Notes under the pieces: model-generated | What the model was told of the DNA's origin: nothing | Databases searched by the model: none | What the model saw: only the letters and a program-made list of their open reading frames with translations | Shown here: piece by piece, positions 35,381 to 43,316 of the stretch | Position numbering within the stretch: position 1 is the stretch's first letter | Layout: each line of letters opens with the position of its first letter | Made by a program: the position numbers and the translations under genes | Origin: CAYSYM01 sp964435115 | GTDB taxonomy: Bacteria; Chloroflexota; UBA6077; CF-72 | NCBI GenBank assembly: GCA_964435115.1 | Contig: CAYSYM010000014.1 | Span: 1 to 64,000 of the forward strand | Direction: 5' to 3' | DNA: 64,000 nucleotides

Positions 35381-36471
35381 AGGCGCTCGTGGTCGGTCTC
35401 GGCTCGATCGGCCGCCGGCATGCGCGCAACTGGGCCGCGCTCGGGCTTGGCGAGGTGTGGGTGTGCCGCCAGGCCAACCGACCCCAGCCCGAGCCCCTCG
35501 GCGTGGAGGCGCGGACGTTCTACGATCTGGGCGCGGCGCTCGCGGCGGACCCGGACATCGTGCTGGTGACCAACCCCAGCAGCCTGCACGTGGCAACCGC
35601 GCGCCGCGCCGTGCAGGCGGGGTGCCACGTGTTCATCGAGAAGCCGCTGGGCTCCTCGCTCGACGGCGTCTCCGAACTGCTGGCGGAAGCGCGCCAGGCG
35701 GCGCGGCGGGTCATGGTGGGGTACAGCCTGCGCTTCCACCCCGGACTGGCTCGATTGCGCGACCTCCTGCACGCCGGCGCCATCGGGCGTCCCATCTCCG
35801 CGCGCGCCGAGATGGGCGAGTACCTGCCCGGATGGCACCCCTGGGAGGACTACCGCACCGGCTACAGCGCGCGCCGTGACCAGGGCGGTGGGCCAGTGCT
35901 GACATTCAGCCATGAGATCGACTCGCTCTGCTGGCTGCTGGGACGCCCGCGGCGGGTCCTGGGCCTCGCGCGCAAGGTGAGCGAGCTGGAGGTCGATACC
36001 GAGGATGTCGCCGAGATCCTCCTGGAGTTCGACGCCGGAGCCCTCACCTCGATCCACGTCGACTACGTCCGCCGCCCGCCCCGACGGTCCGTCGAGGTCG
36101 TCGGCGACGAGGGCGTCCTGCGGTGGGAGTACGACGAGAACCGCCTGGCGGTCTTCACCACGCGCTCCGCCCAGTGGCGGGTGGAAGAAGGGCGGCCCAC
36201 TTTCGCCCGCAACGAGCTGTTCCTCGACGAGCTGCGCGCCGTGGCGACGGCCGTGGCTGGCGGACGGGCGGAGCCGCTGGCGGATGGCCTGCAAGGTGCG
36301 GCTATCCTTGCCGTGGCCTTGAGCGCGCTGCGCTCGTCGGCCGAGGGCCGCGCGATCGACCTGACCCTTGAGGAAGCTGGAGAGACTGCCGCGTGGCTGA
36401 GCAGCCTGGAATCCCCCCGAGTATCCCCCGCGTTCCCGCTCCCGAGCTCTTTCGCCTCGACGGCCGGGTAG
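35377..36471 (+). CDS. Gfo/Idh/MocA family oxidoreductase in the nonulosonate operon
   Basis: A 364-residue NAD(P)-dependent dehydrogenase: MKALVVGLGSIGRRHARNW, a GxGxxG-type Rossmann start, HVFIEKPLGSSLDGV (EKP motif) and a later DYRTGYSARRDQGGGPVLTFSHEID core with catalytic-type His. Members act at C3/C4 of sugars or sugar acids. It starts inside the cytidylyltransferase stop (ATGA). Relatives are frequent in legionaminate- or pseudaminate-type operons, but this one's step is not known; it may act on the keto-acid or its CMP form. Confidence 0.8.
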   Translation: MKALVVGLGSIGRRHARNWAALGLGEVWVCRQANRPQPEPLGVEARTFYDLGAALAADPDIVLVTNPSSLHVATARRAVQAGCHVFIEKPLGSSLDGVSELLAEARQAARRVMVGYSLRFHPGLARLRDLLHAGAIGRPISARAEMGEYLPGWHPWEDYRTGYSARRDQGGGPVLTFSHEIDSLCWLLGRPRRVLGLARKVSELEVDTEDVAEILLEFDAGALTSIHVDYVRRPPRRSVEVVGDEGVLRWEYDENRLAVFTTRSAQWRVEEGRPTFARNELFLDELRAVATAVAGGRAEPLADGLQGAAILAVALSALRSSAEGRAIDLTLEEAGETAAWLSSLESPRVSPAFPLPSSFASTAG

Positions 36472-37256
36472 CGCTCGTCACCGGTGGAGCCGGCCTGCTC
36501 GGGCGGCGCTACTGCGAGGCGCTCGTGGAGGCCGGCGCGACGGTCGTCGTGGCCGACCTGGACGGCGCACGGGCCGAAGCAGTCGCCGCGGCGATCTCCC
36601 GCGAGCGCGCGCTCGGGCTGCCCCTCGACGTGAGCGACGAGGAGTCCGTTGGCGCGGCGACGGCTCGCGCCGTGGCGCGTTTCGGACGCCTGGATATCCT
36701 CGTCAACAACGCCGCCCTCACGGTGCGTGGCGGCTCGGAGCGCCTCGACGATTACTTCGCCCCGTTCGAGCGCTACCCCCGCGACCTGTGGGACCGGGCC
36801 ATCGCGGTGAACCTGACCGGTATGATGCTGTGCGCCCAGGCCGCCGGGCGCCAGATGCTCCGCCAGGGCGGCGGGGTGATCGTCAACATCGCCTCGACGT
36901 ACGGCGTCGTGGCGCCCGACCAGCGCCTGTACGATGGGGTGAAGAGCCCGTACGCTGACACCGGGTTCAACACCCCCGTCAGCTACGCCGTCACCAAGAG
37001 CGCGGTGCTCGGGCTGACGCGCTACCTCGCGACGTACTGGGCGGGGAAGAACATCCGCGTGAACGCGCTCACGCCGCACGGGGTGTACGACAAGCACGAC
37101 GCGACGTTCGTGCGGAACTTCGCCAGCCGCTCGCCGCTCGGGCGCATGGCGCGCGATGACGAGTACCGCGGTGCGTTGTTGTTCCTGGTGTCCGACGCCT
37201 CTTCGTACATGACCGGAGCCAACCTGATCGTCGACGGCGGGTGGACCGCGTGGTGA
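36393..37256 (+). CDS. Short-chain dehydrogenase, PtmA-like
   Basis: A 287-residue SDR: VALVTGGAGLLGRRYCEALVEAG (TGxxxGxG variant), IVNIASTYGVVAPDQRLYDG and SYAVTKSAVLGLTRYLA, with Ser/Tyr/Lys catalytic residues in STYG...YAVTK. The VVAPD and NVRVNALTPHGVYDKHDATFVRNF-type blocks resemble PtmA, an oxidoreductase near the CMP-nonulosonate genes of Campylobacter. It overlaps the previous gene by 79 bases; the GTG at 36393 has GGAGAG about 9 bases upstream. The exact substrate is unknown. Confidence 0.8.
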   Translation: MAEQPGIPPSIPRVPAPELFRLDGRVALVTGGAGLLGRRYCEALVEAGATVVVADLDGARAEAVAAAISRERALGLPLDVSDEESVGAATARAVARFGRLDILVNNAALTVRGGSERLDDYFAPFERYPRDLWDRAIAVNLTGMMLCAQAAGRQMLRQGGGVIVNIASTYGVVAPDQRLYDGVKSPYADTGFNTPVSYAVTKSAVLGLTRYLATYWAGKNIRVNALTPHGVYDKHDATFVRNFASRSPLGRMARDDEYRGALLFLVSDASSYMTGANLIVDGGWTAW

Positions 37257-38320
37257 GCGGGAAGACGATGCGCATCGGCCGCCACGTCGTCGGAGACGGG
37301 CAGCCATGCTTCGTGATCGCCGAGGGCGGAGTCAACCACAACGGCGATCCGGCGCTCGCCGACGAGCTCGTCCGCATCGCCGCCAGCGCGCGCGCCGACG
37401 CGGTCAAGTTCCAGAAGCGGACTATCGCGGAGATCCTGACGCGGGACGCGTTTGACGCCCCGTACGTCCACCCCAACTCGTTCGGGGCGACGTACGGGGA
37501 GCACCGCCTGAAGCTCGAGCTGCCAGACGAGGTGTGGCGATCCCTGCGCGACCTGGCGACCGAGCTGGGCCTGGAGTTCATGGGCAGCGCCTGGGACAGG
37601 CCGAGCGTCGACTTCCTGATGGAGCTGGACCCCCCAGCGTTCAAGATCGGCTCCCCGGACCTGACCAACCTCGAGCTCCTGGATCACACGGCGCGGCTCG
37701 GGCGGCCGATCATCCTCTCGACTGGGATGAGCACGCTGGAGGAGGTCGACGAAGCCGTCGGGACGATCCTGCGCCACACCGATCAACTGATCCTTCTCCA
37801 GTGCACGTCGACGTACCCGTCGGAATTCGCGGAGATCAACCTGCGCGTCATGCAGACGTACCGCGAGCGGTACGGCGTGCTCGTCGGCTACTCGGGCCAC
37901 GAACGGGGGATCAGCGTTACCGAGGCGGCGGCTGCCCTGGGCGCGTGTGTGGTCGAGCGCCACTTCACGAAGGACCGAACGCTGCCAGGACCCGACCACG
38001 CGGCCTCGCTGGAGCCCGTAGGGCTGAGCAAGCTGGTGCGGGACATCCGGGCGATCGAGCTGGCGATGGGCAGCCCGGAGAAGCGGATCCTCCCGTCTGA
38101 GGTCGAGAAGCGGGCGCGGCTGGCGAAGAGTGTCGTGTCGGCGTGCCGCATCCCCGCGGGCGCGGCGATCGGCCGCGAGATGCTGGCGGTGAAGTGTCCG
38201 GGGTCGGGCATCGCGGCGAATCGGCTGGCGCAGCTCGTGGGCCGGGTCGCTCCCGTGGAGGTCCCCGCCGACGCGCTGCTCCCGCTCGAGGCGCTCGAGT
38301 GGAGGCGGGACGGCGCGTGA
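37253..38320 (+). CDS. neuB: N-acetylneuraminate-type synthase (NeuB family)
   Basis: A 355-residue enzyme with a TIM-barrel PEP-condensing domain: CFVIAEGGVNHNGDPALADEL at strand 1, VKFQKR, STGMSTLEEVDEAV and GYSGHERGISVTEAA, then metal-ligand-type ERHFTKDRTLPGPDH. The C-terminal ~60 residues are an antifreeze-like SAF domain (KCPGSGIAANRLAQLVG). It condenses PEP with a hexosamine or hexose derivative, giving a nine-carbon keto acid. GTG 37253 overlaps the SDR stop (GTGA); an ATG at 37268 is an alternative. No NeuC, LegC or PseB-type partner gene is in the window. Confidence 0.85.
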   Translation: MSGKTMRIGRHVVGDGQPCFVIAEGGVNHNGDPALADELVRIAASARADAVKFQKRTIAEILTRDAFDAPYVHPNSFGATYGEHRLKLELPDEVWRSLRDLATELGLEFMGSAWDRPSVDFLMELDPPAFKIGSPDLTNLELLDHTARLGRPIILSTGMSTLEEVDEAVGTILRHTDQLILLQCTSTYPSEFAEINLRVMQTYRERYGVLVGYSGHERGISVTEAAAALGACVVERHFTKDRTLPGPDHAASLEPVGLSKLVRDIRAIELAMGSPEKRILPSEVEKRARLAKSVVSACRIPAGAAIGREMLAVKCPGSGIAANRLAQLVGRVAPVEVPADALLPLEALEWRRDGA

Positions 38321-38883
38321 CCCCGGCCGGCCTGGAGCGGGTGGACGCGGCCCGCGCCCTCCTGGAACGGGCCCGGCGGGTCCGTTTGGTGTGCCTCGAC
38401 GTCGACGGCGTGCTCACCGACGCCGGCATGTACTACGGCCCCGACGGCGAAGTGCTGAAGAAGTTCAACACCCGGGACGGGATGGGCCTGGCGCGTCTGC
38501 GCGAGGCAGGTGTGGCGGTCGCCATCGTCTCTGGCGAGGACAGCGCCATCGTCCACGCGCGGGCGGCCAAGCTGAAGATCGACGACGTGTTCTGTGGCGC
38601 CACCAACAAGCGGGCGGCGATCGATGCGCTGCGCGCCCGACACGGTGTCTCGTACGCGGAGATGGCGTTCGTTGGCGATGACCTCAACGATCTCCCGGCC
38701 CTGGAGTGCGTGGGGCTGCCGTGCGCCGTGGCGGACGCCGCATCCGCGGTCAAGCAGGCCGCGGCGTACGTGACGCGGCGGCGCGGCGGCGACGGCGCGG
38801 TGCGCGAGCTGTGCGACCTCCTGCTTGCGGCGCGGGCCGGGCTCGCCGCCGACGACGCGAGCCTCGCGGCGCTCGTGGGGTGA
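38317..38883 (+). CDS. HAD phosphatase, KdsC-like
   Basis: A 188-residue HAD-superfamily hydrolase without a cap domain: nucleophile and acid Asp pair in VCLDVDGVLTD, Thr/Ser motif II in AIVSGEDSAIV, Lys in KLKIDDVFCG, and motif IV GDDLNDLPAL. KdsC-type enzymes cut the phosphate from KDO-8-phosphate, but sialic-acid-type loci use relatives for 9-phosphates (Neu5Ac-9-P or Kdn-9-P). GTG overlaps the NeuB-like stop. Its presence suggests the synthase makes a phosphorylated product, as in the Kdn or 9-phosphate route. Confidence 0.8.
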   Translation: MTPAGLERVDAARALLERARRVRLVCLDVDGVLTDAGMYYGPDGEVLKKFNTRDGMGLARLREAGVAVAIVSGEDSAIVHARAAKLKIDDVFCGATNKRAAIDALRARHGVSYAEMAFVGDDLNDLPALECVGLPCAVADAASAVKQAAAYVTRRRGGDGAVRELCDLLLAARAGLAADDASLAALVG

Positions 38884-38884
38884 C

Positions 38885-39763
38885 GTGGCGAGCAAGCGCT
38901 CCGCGCTTCACGTTTTCTTGAGGCCTCAGGACGTGGACGCCAAGGCCGGGGGATCGGATCGAGTTCCAGGCCACGCGCTGAGCGGCCGGCTGCGAGAGCT
39001 GTACCGCTACCGCGAGATTCTGCTCATGCTGGTGCTGCGCGACCTGCAGGCGCGCAGCAAGCAGGCCTACCTGGGCTACTTCTGGATCCTGGTGCAGCCG
39101 CTCTTGCTGACGGGCGTCTTCACCTTCCTGGTGCAGGTGGTGCTCGGCCGCCGGGACCTCTCGGACGTCCCCTACCCCGTCTTCCTGATGGCGGCGCTGA
39201 TCCCGTGGCAGTTCTTCACGACGAGCCTCAGCGAAAGCGCTGAGAGCCTCGTGAAGAACGTGGACCTGGTCCGCCAGGTCTATTTCCCGCGCGAGATCCT
39301 GGCGGTGTACCCGGTCATCGCGCGGCTGGTCGACGTCGCCATCTCCAGCGTCGCGCTCGCGGTGCTGATGGTGATCTTCCGGGTTCCACCCTCGGGCTGG
39401 GTCGTGCTCGCGCCCGTGCTGCTGGCGATCGAGATGCTGTTCCTCGCCGCGTTCGGGCTGGTCCTGGCGGCCGCGAACGTCGCCTGGCGCGACATCGCGC
39501 GCGCCCTGCCACTGGTGCTCGCGCTGCTGCTGTATGCCGTCCCGGTCCTGTACACCGCCGATCGGGTGCCCGAGGCGTTCCGCCCCCTCTACTCCTTGAA
39601 CCCCATGGCGCATCTAGTCGAGAACTTCCGGGCGGCTGTCCTGGGGACCCGTCCGCCCGACCTGGTCGCCATCGGCCTGCTCGCGCTCGTCGGCATCGTC
39701 GCGCTGCTCGTAGCGCAGCGGGTCTTCAGCGTGTTCGACGCCATCCTGGCTGATGTCATCTAG
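38885..39763 (+). CDS. wzm: ABC-2 type polysaccharide exporter permease Wzm
   Basis: A permease of about 276-292 residues with six hydrophobic segments (ABC-2 family): VLRDLQARSKQAYLGYFWILVQPLL is the family's first-helix signature. It exports lipid-linked polysaccharide. The GTG at 38885 lies one base after the phosphatase stop. A hairpin followed by T-rich sequence lies inside its first 15 codons; the start could therefore be the GTG at 38933, giving 276 residues. The two Wzt genes follow. Confidence 0.85.
   Translation: MASKRSALHVFLRPQDVDAKAGGSDRVPGHALSGRLRELYRYREILLMLVLRDLQARSKQAYLGYFWILVQPLLLTGVFTFLVQVVLGRRDLSDVPYPVFLMAALIPWQFFTTSLSESAESLVKNVDLVRQVYFPREILAVYPVIARLVDVAISSVALAVLMVIFRVPPSGWVVLAPVLLAIEMLFLAAFGLVLAAANVAWRDIARALPLVLALLLYAVPVLYTADRVPEAFRPLYSLNPMAHLVENFRAAVLGTRPPDLVAIGLLALVGIVALLVAQRVFSVFDAILADVI
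38894..38918 (+). terminator. Hairpin with T-rich tail at operon midpoint
   Basis: AAGCGC (38894-38899), three-base loop, GCGCTT (38903-38908), then CACGTTTTCTT. It is the clearest intrinsic-terminator-like signal in this GC-rich window and separates the CMP-sugar genes from the exporter genes, though it falls inside the annotated N-terminus of wzm. Confidence 0.4.
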
Positions 39764-39840
39764 GCGCTTGGCGCTTCGTGTGCGAGAAGGCTCCGGAGGG
39801 GGGCCACTGTGCGGACCGGTTCCGCGGAGGTGCGGCCCGC

Positions 39841-41052
39841 GTGCGTAGCAGCCGACCGGCCCGGGTGGAGCTGGACCACGTCTGGAAGCGCTACCTGCTG
39901 GGGAGCCGGGCGGGCGCGCGCGACGCGCTACTCGCGCTCCTCACGCCGGGTCGCATGACGCGAGCGCTACTCTGGTCCCTCCAGGACCTGTCGCTGCGCG
40001 TGGACGCGGGCGAATCGGTTGGCATCATCGGCCGCAACGGCGCCGGTAAGACCACGACGCTCAAGCTCCTGGCCGGGATCACCCGGCCGACACGGGGGCA
40101 GGTGCGCGCAGGGGGGCGGGTGGCGGCGCTTATCAATGTCGGCGCCGGGTTCCACCGCGAGCTCACCGGCCGGCAGAACGTCTTCTTGAACGGTGTCATC
40201 CTGGGGCTCACCCGGCGCGAGATCGAGCGGCGCTACCAGGCGATCGTCGACTTCGCCGACCTTGCTCCCTTCATGGGCACCCCCGTGAAGCACTACTCCG
40301 CGGGCATGTACGCGCGTCTGGCGTTTGCCGTCGCGGTGCACGTCGAGCCGGAGATCCTGCTGGTCGACGAGATCCTCTCCGTGGGCGACGCCGCGTTCCA
40401 GGACCGCTCACTGCGGCGGATGCTGGCCTTCCGAGAGTCCGGCACGGCGGTCGTGTTCGTCTCCCACAACCTCTCGGCCGTGGAGCTGATGTGCCAGCGT
40501 GTGGTGTGGCTCGACCGGGGGCAGGTGCGTGCCATTGGCCCGGCTTCGGACGTCATTCGCGCCTACCTGGATGCCCTGGACGATCCGGACTCGGAGGACG
40601 CGGTGGCGCATCCATCCATGGCAGTCCAAGCGGTCGAGGTGCTTGACAGCCACGGGCAGCCGAGCGGCCGCCTCCAGGGCGACGAGCCCTTCACCGTGCG
40701 CATCCTCGGGCACGTGCACCGCGAGCTGCTGGAGCCCGCCTTCATCGTGACGATTCGCGGGGATGCTGGCCCACTCTTCGCGGGGAACATGCTGGTCGAC
40801 GGGAGCTGGCCTGGCCGTCTCCCGCCGGGGCCGTTCCGGCTCGAGTGCGCCTTCGGCCCGCCCATGCTGCGGCCGGGGCCGTACCGTGTCGAGGTGAAGG
40901 TCAAGCAGAACGTGCGGACGAACTACTTCGAACCCCGCGTCCTGGCGCGCTTCGTCGTCGGAGACCCCTCTGGTAACGCTTCGGGTGGCGCGGTGAAGTA
41001 TGCGTGGCGGTTCCTGCCAGGGCGCTGCGGCCCGCCTCCCACCCCGTCGTGA
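39841..41052 (+). CDS. wzt: Polysaccharide ABC exporter ATPase Wzt (copy 1)
   Basis: A 403-residue ATPase: Walker A GRNGAGKTTTLKL, signature YSAGMYARLAFAVAVH, Walker B ILLVDEILSVGD and H-loop VSHNLSAVELM. A C-terminal domain of about 150 residues (after residue 250) resembles the carbohydrate-binding Wzt_C module that recognises the non-reducing end of the exported glycan. GTG 39841 has GGAGG 10 bases upstream; a longer form at 39778 is possible. It must pair with the single Wzm, alone or with copy 2. Confidence 0.85.
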   Translation: MRSSRPARVELDHVWKRYLLGSRAGARDALLALLTPGRMTRALLWSLQDLSLRVDAGESVGIIGRNGAGKTTTLKLLAGITRPTRGQVRAGGRVAALINVGAGFHRELTGRQNVFLNGVILGLTRREIERRYQAIVDFADLAPFMGTPVKHYSAGMYARLAFAVAVHVEPEILLVDEILSVGDAAFQDRSLRRMLAFRESGTAVVFVSHNLSAVELMCQRVVWLDRGQVRAIGPASDVIRAYLDALDDPDSEDAVAHPSMAVQAVEVLDSHGQPSGRLQGDEPFTVRILGHVHRELLEPAFIVTIRGDAGPLFAGNMLVDGSWPGRLPPGPFRLECAFGPPMLRPGPYRVEVKVKQNVRTNYFEPRVLARFVVGDPSGNASGGAVKYAWRFLPGRCGPPPTPS

Positions 41053-41062
41053 AGGACGCCCG

Positions 41063-42325
41063 GTGAACGCCGCCCTCCAGCTCGACCGCGTCTCGAAGCG
41101 CTACTTCCTGGGCGAGAGGGGCGGCCTCTTCGGCCTCGGGCGCCGCGCGGCGCGCCAGGAGCTGTGGTCGTTGCAGGATGTCAGCCTGCGCGTCGAGCCC
41201 GGCGAGTCGGTCGGCTTGATCGGGCACAACGGCGCCGGGAAGACCACGACGCTCAAGCTCCTGGCCGGGATCACACGCCCCACGCGGGGGCGCGCCGTGA
41301 CCCACGGCCGGCTCGCCTCCCTGATCAACCTGGGCGCCGGGTTCCACCGCGAGCTGACCGGCCGGGAGAACATCTTCCTGAACGGCGTCATCCTGGGGCT
41401 CACGCGGCGGGAGGTGCGCGAGCGGTTCGACGCGATCGTAGAATTCGCCGAGCTCGGGCCATACATCGACACGCCCGTCAAGCAGTACTCGTCCGGCATG
41501 TACGCTCGGCTCGGGTTCGCCGTAGCTGCGCACGTCGAGCCGGACATCCTGCTGGTGGACGAGGTCCTCTCCGTGGGCGACGTGGCATTCCAGGACCGCT
41601 CCTTCCGCAAGATGCTCGCTTTCCGCGACCGCGGCTGCAGCATCCTCTTCGTCTCCCACAACCTCTCGGCCGTGGAGCTGATGTGCCAGCGGGCGATCTG
41701 GCTCGACCACGGACGGGTTCGTCTGGAGGGAGCCTCCTCCGACGTGGTGCGAGCCTACGTGAGCGAGGTCGACGAGGAGGTGATGTCGTCCACGGCAGCC
41801 ACCACGGGCGGTCCTGGCGACGGGGCGCTGGTCGTCGAGGACGTGACGGTCCACGGCCAGGGCGGCACGCTTCGCACCGACTTCGCGTACGCGGAGCCGC
41901 TCACCGTGCGGTTCCACTGCGTCGCCCAGGCCGACGTGGAGCAGGCGAGCTTGAGGGTGACGGTTCGCGGTGACTACGGCCCGCTCTTCTCGGCGGCGTT
42001 CCCACCGGACGGCGGACACGCGTGCTGGCCGCCCGGGCGGCACGTCCTGGAGTGCGTCTTCGAGACGCTGCCGCTGCTGCCGGGCCTCTACCGCGTGGAG
42101 ACGCTGGTGTCGCACGCCCAGAGCCGAGCCGATGAAGTGCCCCGGGCGCTCGCAGCCTTCCGCGTCGGCACCGACCTGTCGGCGTTCGGGAGCGACAGCG
42201 TCGTCGGGCTGACCAAGTCGCGGGGTGGGTTCCTGGCGGTCCCGTACCACTGGCGGCTGGAGTCTGCGGATGGCGTGCGGGACCTGCCCGGCCTCACCCT
42301 CCCCCGGCCCACCGAGGCGGTATAG
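41063..42325 (+). CDS. wzt: Polysaccharide ABC exporter ATPase Wzt (copy 2)
   Basis: A 420-residue ATPase paralogous to the preceding gene: Walker A GHNGAGKTTTLKL, signature YSSGMYARLGFAVAAH, Walker B ILLVDEVLSVGD and VSHNLSAVELM. The C-terminal domain is similar in plan but clearly different in sequence. GTG 41063 has AAGGA 8 bases upstream. Blocks of 44 and 35 identical nucleotides with copy 1 (for example 41648-41691 versus 40456-40499) show recent duplication or gene conversion. Two ATPases per permease is unusual. Confidence 0.85.
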   Translation: MNAALQLDRVSKRYFLGERGGLFGLGRRAARQELWSLQDVSLRVEPGESVGLIGHNGAGKTTTLKLLAGITRPTRGRAVTHGRLASLINLGAGFHRELTGRENIFLNGVILGLTRREVRERFDAIVEFAELGPYIDTPVKQYSSGMYARLGFAVAAHVEPDILLVDEVLSVGDVAFQDRSFRKMLAFRDRGCSILFVSHNLSAVELMCQRAIWLDHGRVRLEGASSDVVRAYVSEVDEEVMSSTAATTGGPGDGALVVEDVTVHGQGGTLRTDFAYAEPLTVRFHCVAQADVEQASLRVTVRGDYGPLFSAAFPPDGGHACWPPGRHVLECVFETLPLLPGLYRVETLVSHAQSRADEVPRALAAFRVGTDLSAFGSDSVVGLTKSRGGFLAVPYHWRLESADGVRDLPGLTLPRPTEAV

Positions 42326-42326
42326 C

Positions 42327-42348
42327 CCGCCAGCCGGCCGGCTGGCGG
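42327..42348. terminator. Strong GC hairpin after wzt copy 2
   Basis: CCGCCAGCC (42327-42335) and GGCTGGCGG (42340-42348) form a perfect nine-pair stem with a GGCC loop, one base after the wzt stop. It separates the exporter operon from the following GT2 gene; no T-run. Confidence 0.55.
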
Positions 42349-42457
42349 CGTGGAGCGCGCCCGCGCGACGCGCGGGTCGAGCGCGTGGCGAGGAGGAGCC
42401 AGGAGCCTCTCCTACCGGGCAGCCCTATCATTGGCGCGCAACGATGCGAGGGCTACG

Positions 42458-43273
42458 GTGACGGCCCCGGGGACGAACGCCCGAGTAGTGGTAGTGATGC
42501 CAGCGTACAACGCGGCGCGGACGCTGGAGGCGACCTACCGCGGCCTGGCGATGGACGTCGTCGACGAGGTGATCCTGGTGGACGATGTGAGCCAGGACGC
42601 GACCGTGGAGATTGCCGAGCGGCTGGGGCTGCAGGTGGTGGTGCACGTGCAGAATCGCGGCTATGGAGGCAACCAGAAGACGTGCTACCTGGAGGCGCTG
42701 AAGCGCGGGGCGGATGTGGTGGTGATGGTCCACCCGGACAACCAGTACGACTCGACGCTGGTCCCAGAGCTGATCCGGCCGATCCTGGCCGGGGAGGTGG
42801 ACATCGTGCTGGGCTCGCGGATTCTCAGCGGGACGGCGCTCTCAGGCGGCATGCCGCTGTGGAAGTACGTGGCCAACCGCTTCCTGACGGGCGTGGAGAA
42901 CCTGGCGTTCGGGCTGCGCCTGTCGGAGTACCACACGGGGTTTCGGGCGTACAGTCGGCGGCTGCTGGAGACCCTGCCGTTCCTGCTGAACTCCGACGAC
43001 TTCGTCTTCGACCAGGAGATCATGGCGCAGGCGGTTGGTTTTGGCTTTCGGGTGGGTGAGATTCCGGTGCCGACGCGCTACTTTCCGGAGGCATCGTCGG
43101 TGAACTTCCGGCGCAGCGTGCAGTACGGGCTGGACGTGCTGGGGCTGGTGGGGCGGTACCTGCTGCACCGGGGCGGGCTGGTGCGCCGCCGCCAGTTCTC
43201 GGCGCGCCTGGAGGAGATCCTGGCGCCGCGCCACCGCGCGGCGATCCTGCGCAGCGCTGACCCGCGCTCGTAG
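42458..43273 (+). CDS. Family 2 glycosyltransferase, dolichyl/polyprenyl-phosphate-mannose-synthase-like
   Basis: A 271-residue GT-A transferase: RVVVVMPAYNAARTLEATYRGL, VDDVSQDATVEIAE, metal-site VVMVHPDNQYD and the late NSDDFVFDQEIMAQAVGFGF, a motif shared with DPM1/ALG5-like enzymes that charge polyprenyl phosphate with a hexose. No C-terminal membrane helix is obvious. GTG 42458 is chosen by the conserved strand. The next gene is a GT-C enzyme that would use such a lipid-linked sugar. Confidence 0.8.
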   Translation: MTAPGTNARVVVVMPAYNAARTLEATYRGLAMDVVDEVILVDDVSQDATVEIAERLGLQVVVHVQNRGYGGNQKTCYLEALKRGADVVVMVHPDNQYDSTLVPELIRPILAGEVDIVLGSRILSGTALSGGMPLWKYVANRFLTGVENLAFGLRLSEYHTGFRAYSRRLLETLPFLLNSDDFVFDQEIMAQAVGFGFRVGEIPVPTRYFPEASSVNFRRSVQYGLDVLGLVGRYLLHRGGLVRRRQFSARLEEILAPRHRAAILRSADPRS

Positions 43274-43290
43274 GCGGCTGGGCGCCGCCT
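43272..43290. terminator. Hairpin after GT2 gene
   Basis: AGGCGGC and GCCGCCT form a seven-pair stem with a 5-base loop, overlapping the TAG stop of the GT2 gene. Next gene starts 27 bases later. Confidence 0.45.
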
Positions 43291-43316
43291 CGTCCGCTGC
43301 CCGATACTCGCCCTCC

